A stretch of 22,250 nt of DNA from contig JAZRGE010000029.1 of assembly GCA_045644025.1 (NCBI GenBank), positions 1-22,250 of the forward strand, in the 5' to 3' direction. The notes beneath the pieces are model-generated. The model worked only from the letters and a program-made list of their open reading frames with translations, was not told the origin of the DNA and ran no database searches. The stretch comes from JAZRGE01 sp045644025. Its GTDB lineage: Bacteria > Bacillota > Clostridia > Oscillospirales > Acutalibacteraceae. This document shows positions 22,234 to 22,250 of the stretch, piece after piece. Positions within the stretch are counted from its first letter, which is position 1; each line of letters opens with the position of its first letter. A program made the translations under genes and the position numbers.

Positions 22234-22250
22234 GCCTTATTTAGCCGATT

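Noticed and set aside
22182..22250. T-box or his leader attenuator ahead of the his operon
   Set aside because: The promoter at 22205-22233 leaves a leader of at most 25 nt, with no room for either.
1..22250. CRISPR arrays, transposases, integrases, tRNA genes, toxin-antitoxin or restriction genes
   Set aside because: I looked for spaced direct repeats, DDE or recombinase motifs, cloverleaf sequences and known defence motifs, and found none.

Overview
The window looks like chromosomal DNA from a low-GC Gram-positive bacterium of the class Clostridia (a gut Oscillospiraceae/Ruminococcaceae-like organism is my best guess, from protein style only). Supporting signs are consensus sigma-A promoters, strong AGGAGG-type ribosome binding sites, GTG/TTG starts, the holB-ricT (yaaT) gene pair, a DUF5412-like protein, a YerC/HisR regulator, and the short HisG plus HisZ form of the first histidine enzyme. 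Almost every gene is on the minus strand. The exceptions are the 3' end of an RNase P RNA at the left edge and one degV gene.

Layout, left to right. (1) 1-150: 3' part of rnpB on the plus strand, closed by a bidirectional terminator. (2) 206-4223 (minus): an information-processing operon, read as PLP aminotransferase, trpS, holB, ricT, from a good promoter at 4256-4284. (3) 4367-5320 (minus): two AT-rich genes of unknown function with their own consensus promoter and terminator. (4) 5494-6863 (minus): a membrane-anchored polysaccharide deacetylase followed by a DUF5412-like lipid-facing or secreted small protein. (5) 7052-7912 (plus): degV, divergent from (4). (6) 7970-9193 (minus): a large membrane-anchored extracytoplasmic protein of unknown function. 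(7) 9366-12405 (minus): a three-gene ABC-2 exporter (ATPase and two permeases). (8) 12484-14379 (minus): a zinc-ribbon, single-pass membrane protein of 631 residues. (9) 14472-22182 (minus): a compact ten-gene histidine operon in the order hisR(yerC), hisZ, hisG, hisD, hisC, hisB, hisH, hisA, hisF, hisIE, with 1-17 nt overlaps or very short gaps. It carries every biosynthetic step from PRPP to histidinol except histidinol-phosphate phosphatase (HisN/HisK), which must be encoded elsewhere.

The his promoter at the right edge has a short leader with no room for a T-box. A near-perfect 18-bp palindrome lies between its -35 and -10, and its first gene encodes a TrpR-like regulator, so repressor control of transcription is the simplest reading. 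A palindrome of the same layout sits at exactly the same place in the promoter of the zinc-ribbon gene just downstream of the operon. The last his gene, hisIE, is cut short by an apparent single-base frameshift: the missing C-terminal helix of HisE is intact in the next frame.

There is no stretch above 300 bases without a gene. I saw no CRISPR array, transposase, tRNA, phage gene or obvious defence system. I do not think the window holds a new multi-gene system. The most promising points are the paired promoter palindromes, the hisIE frameshift, two symmetric elements over transcription starts, and a duplicated 32-bp terminator-linked repeat.
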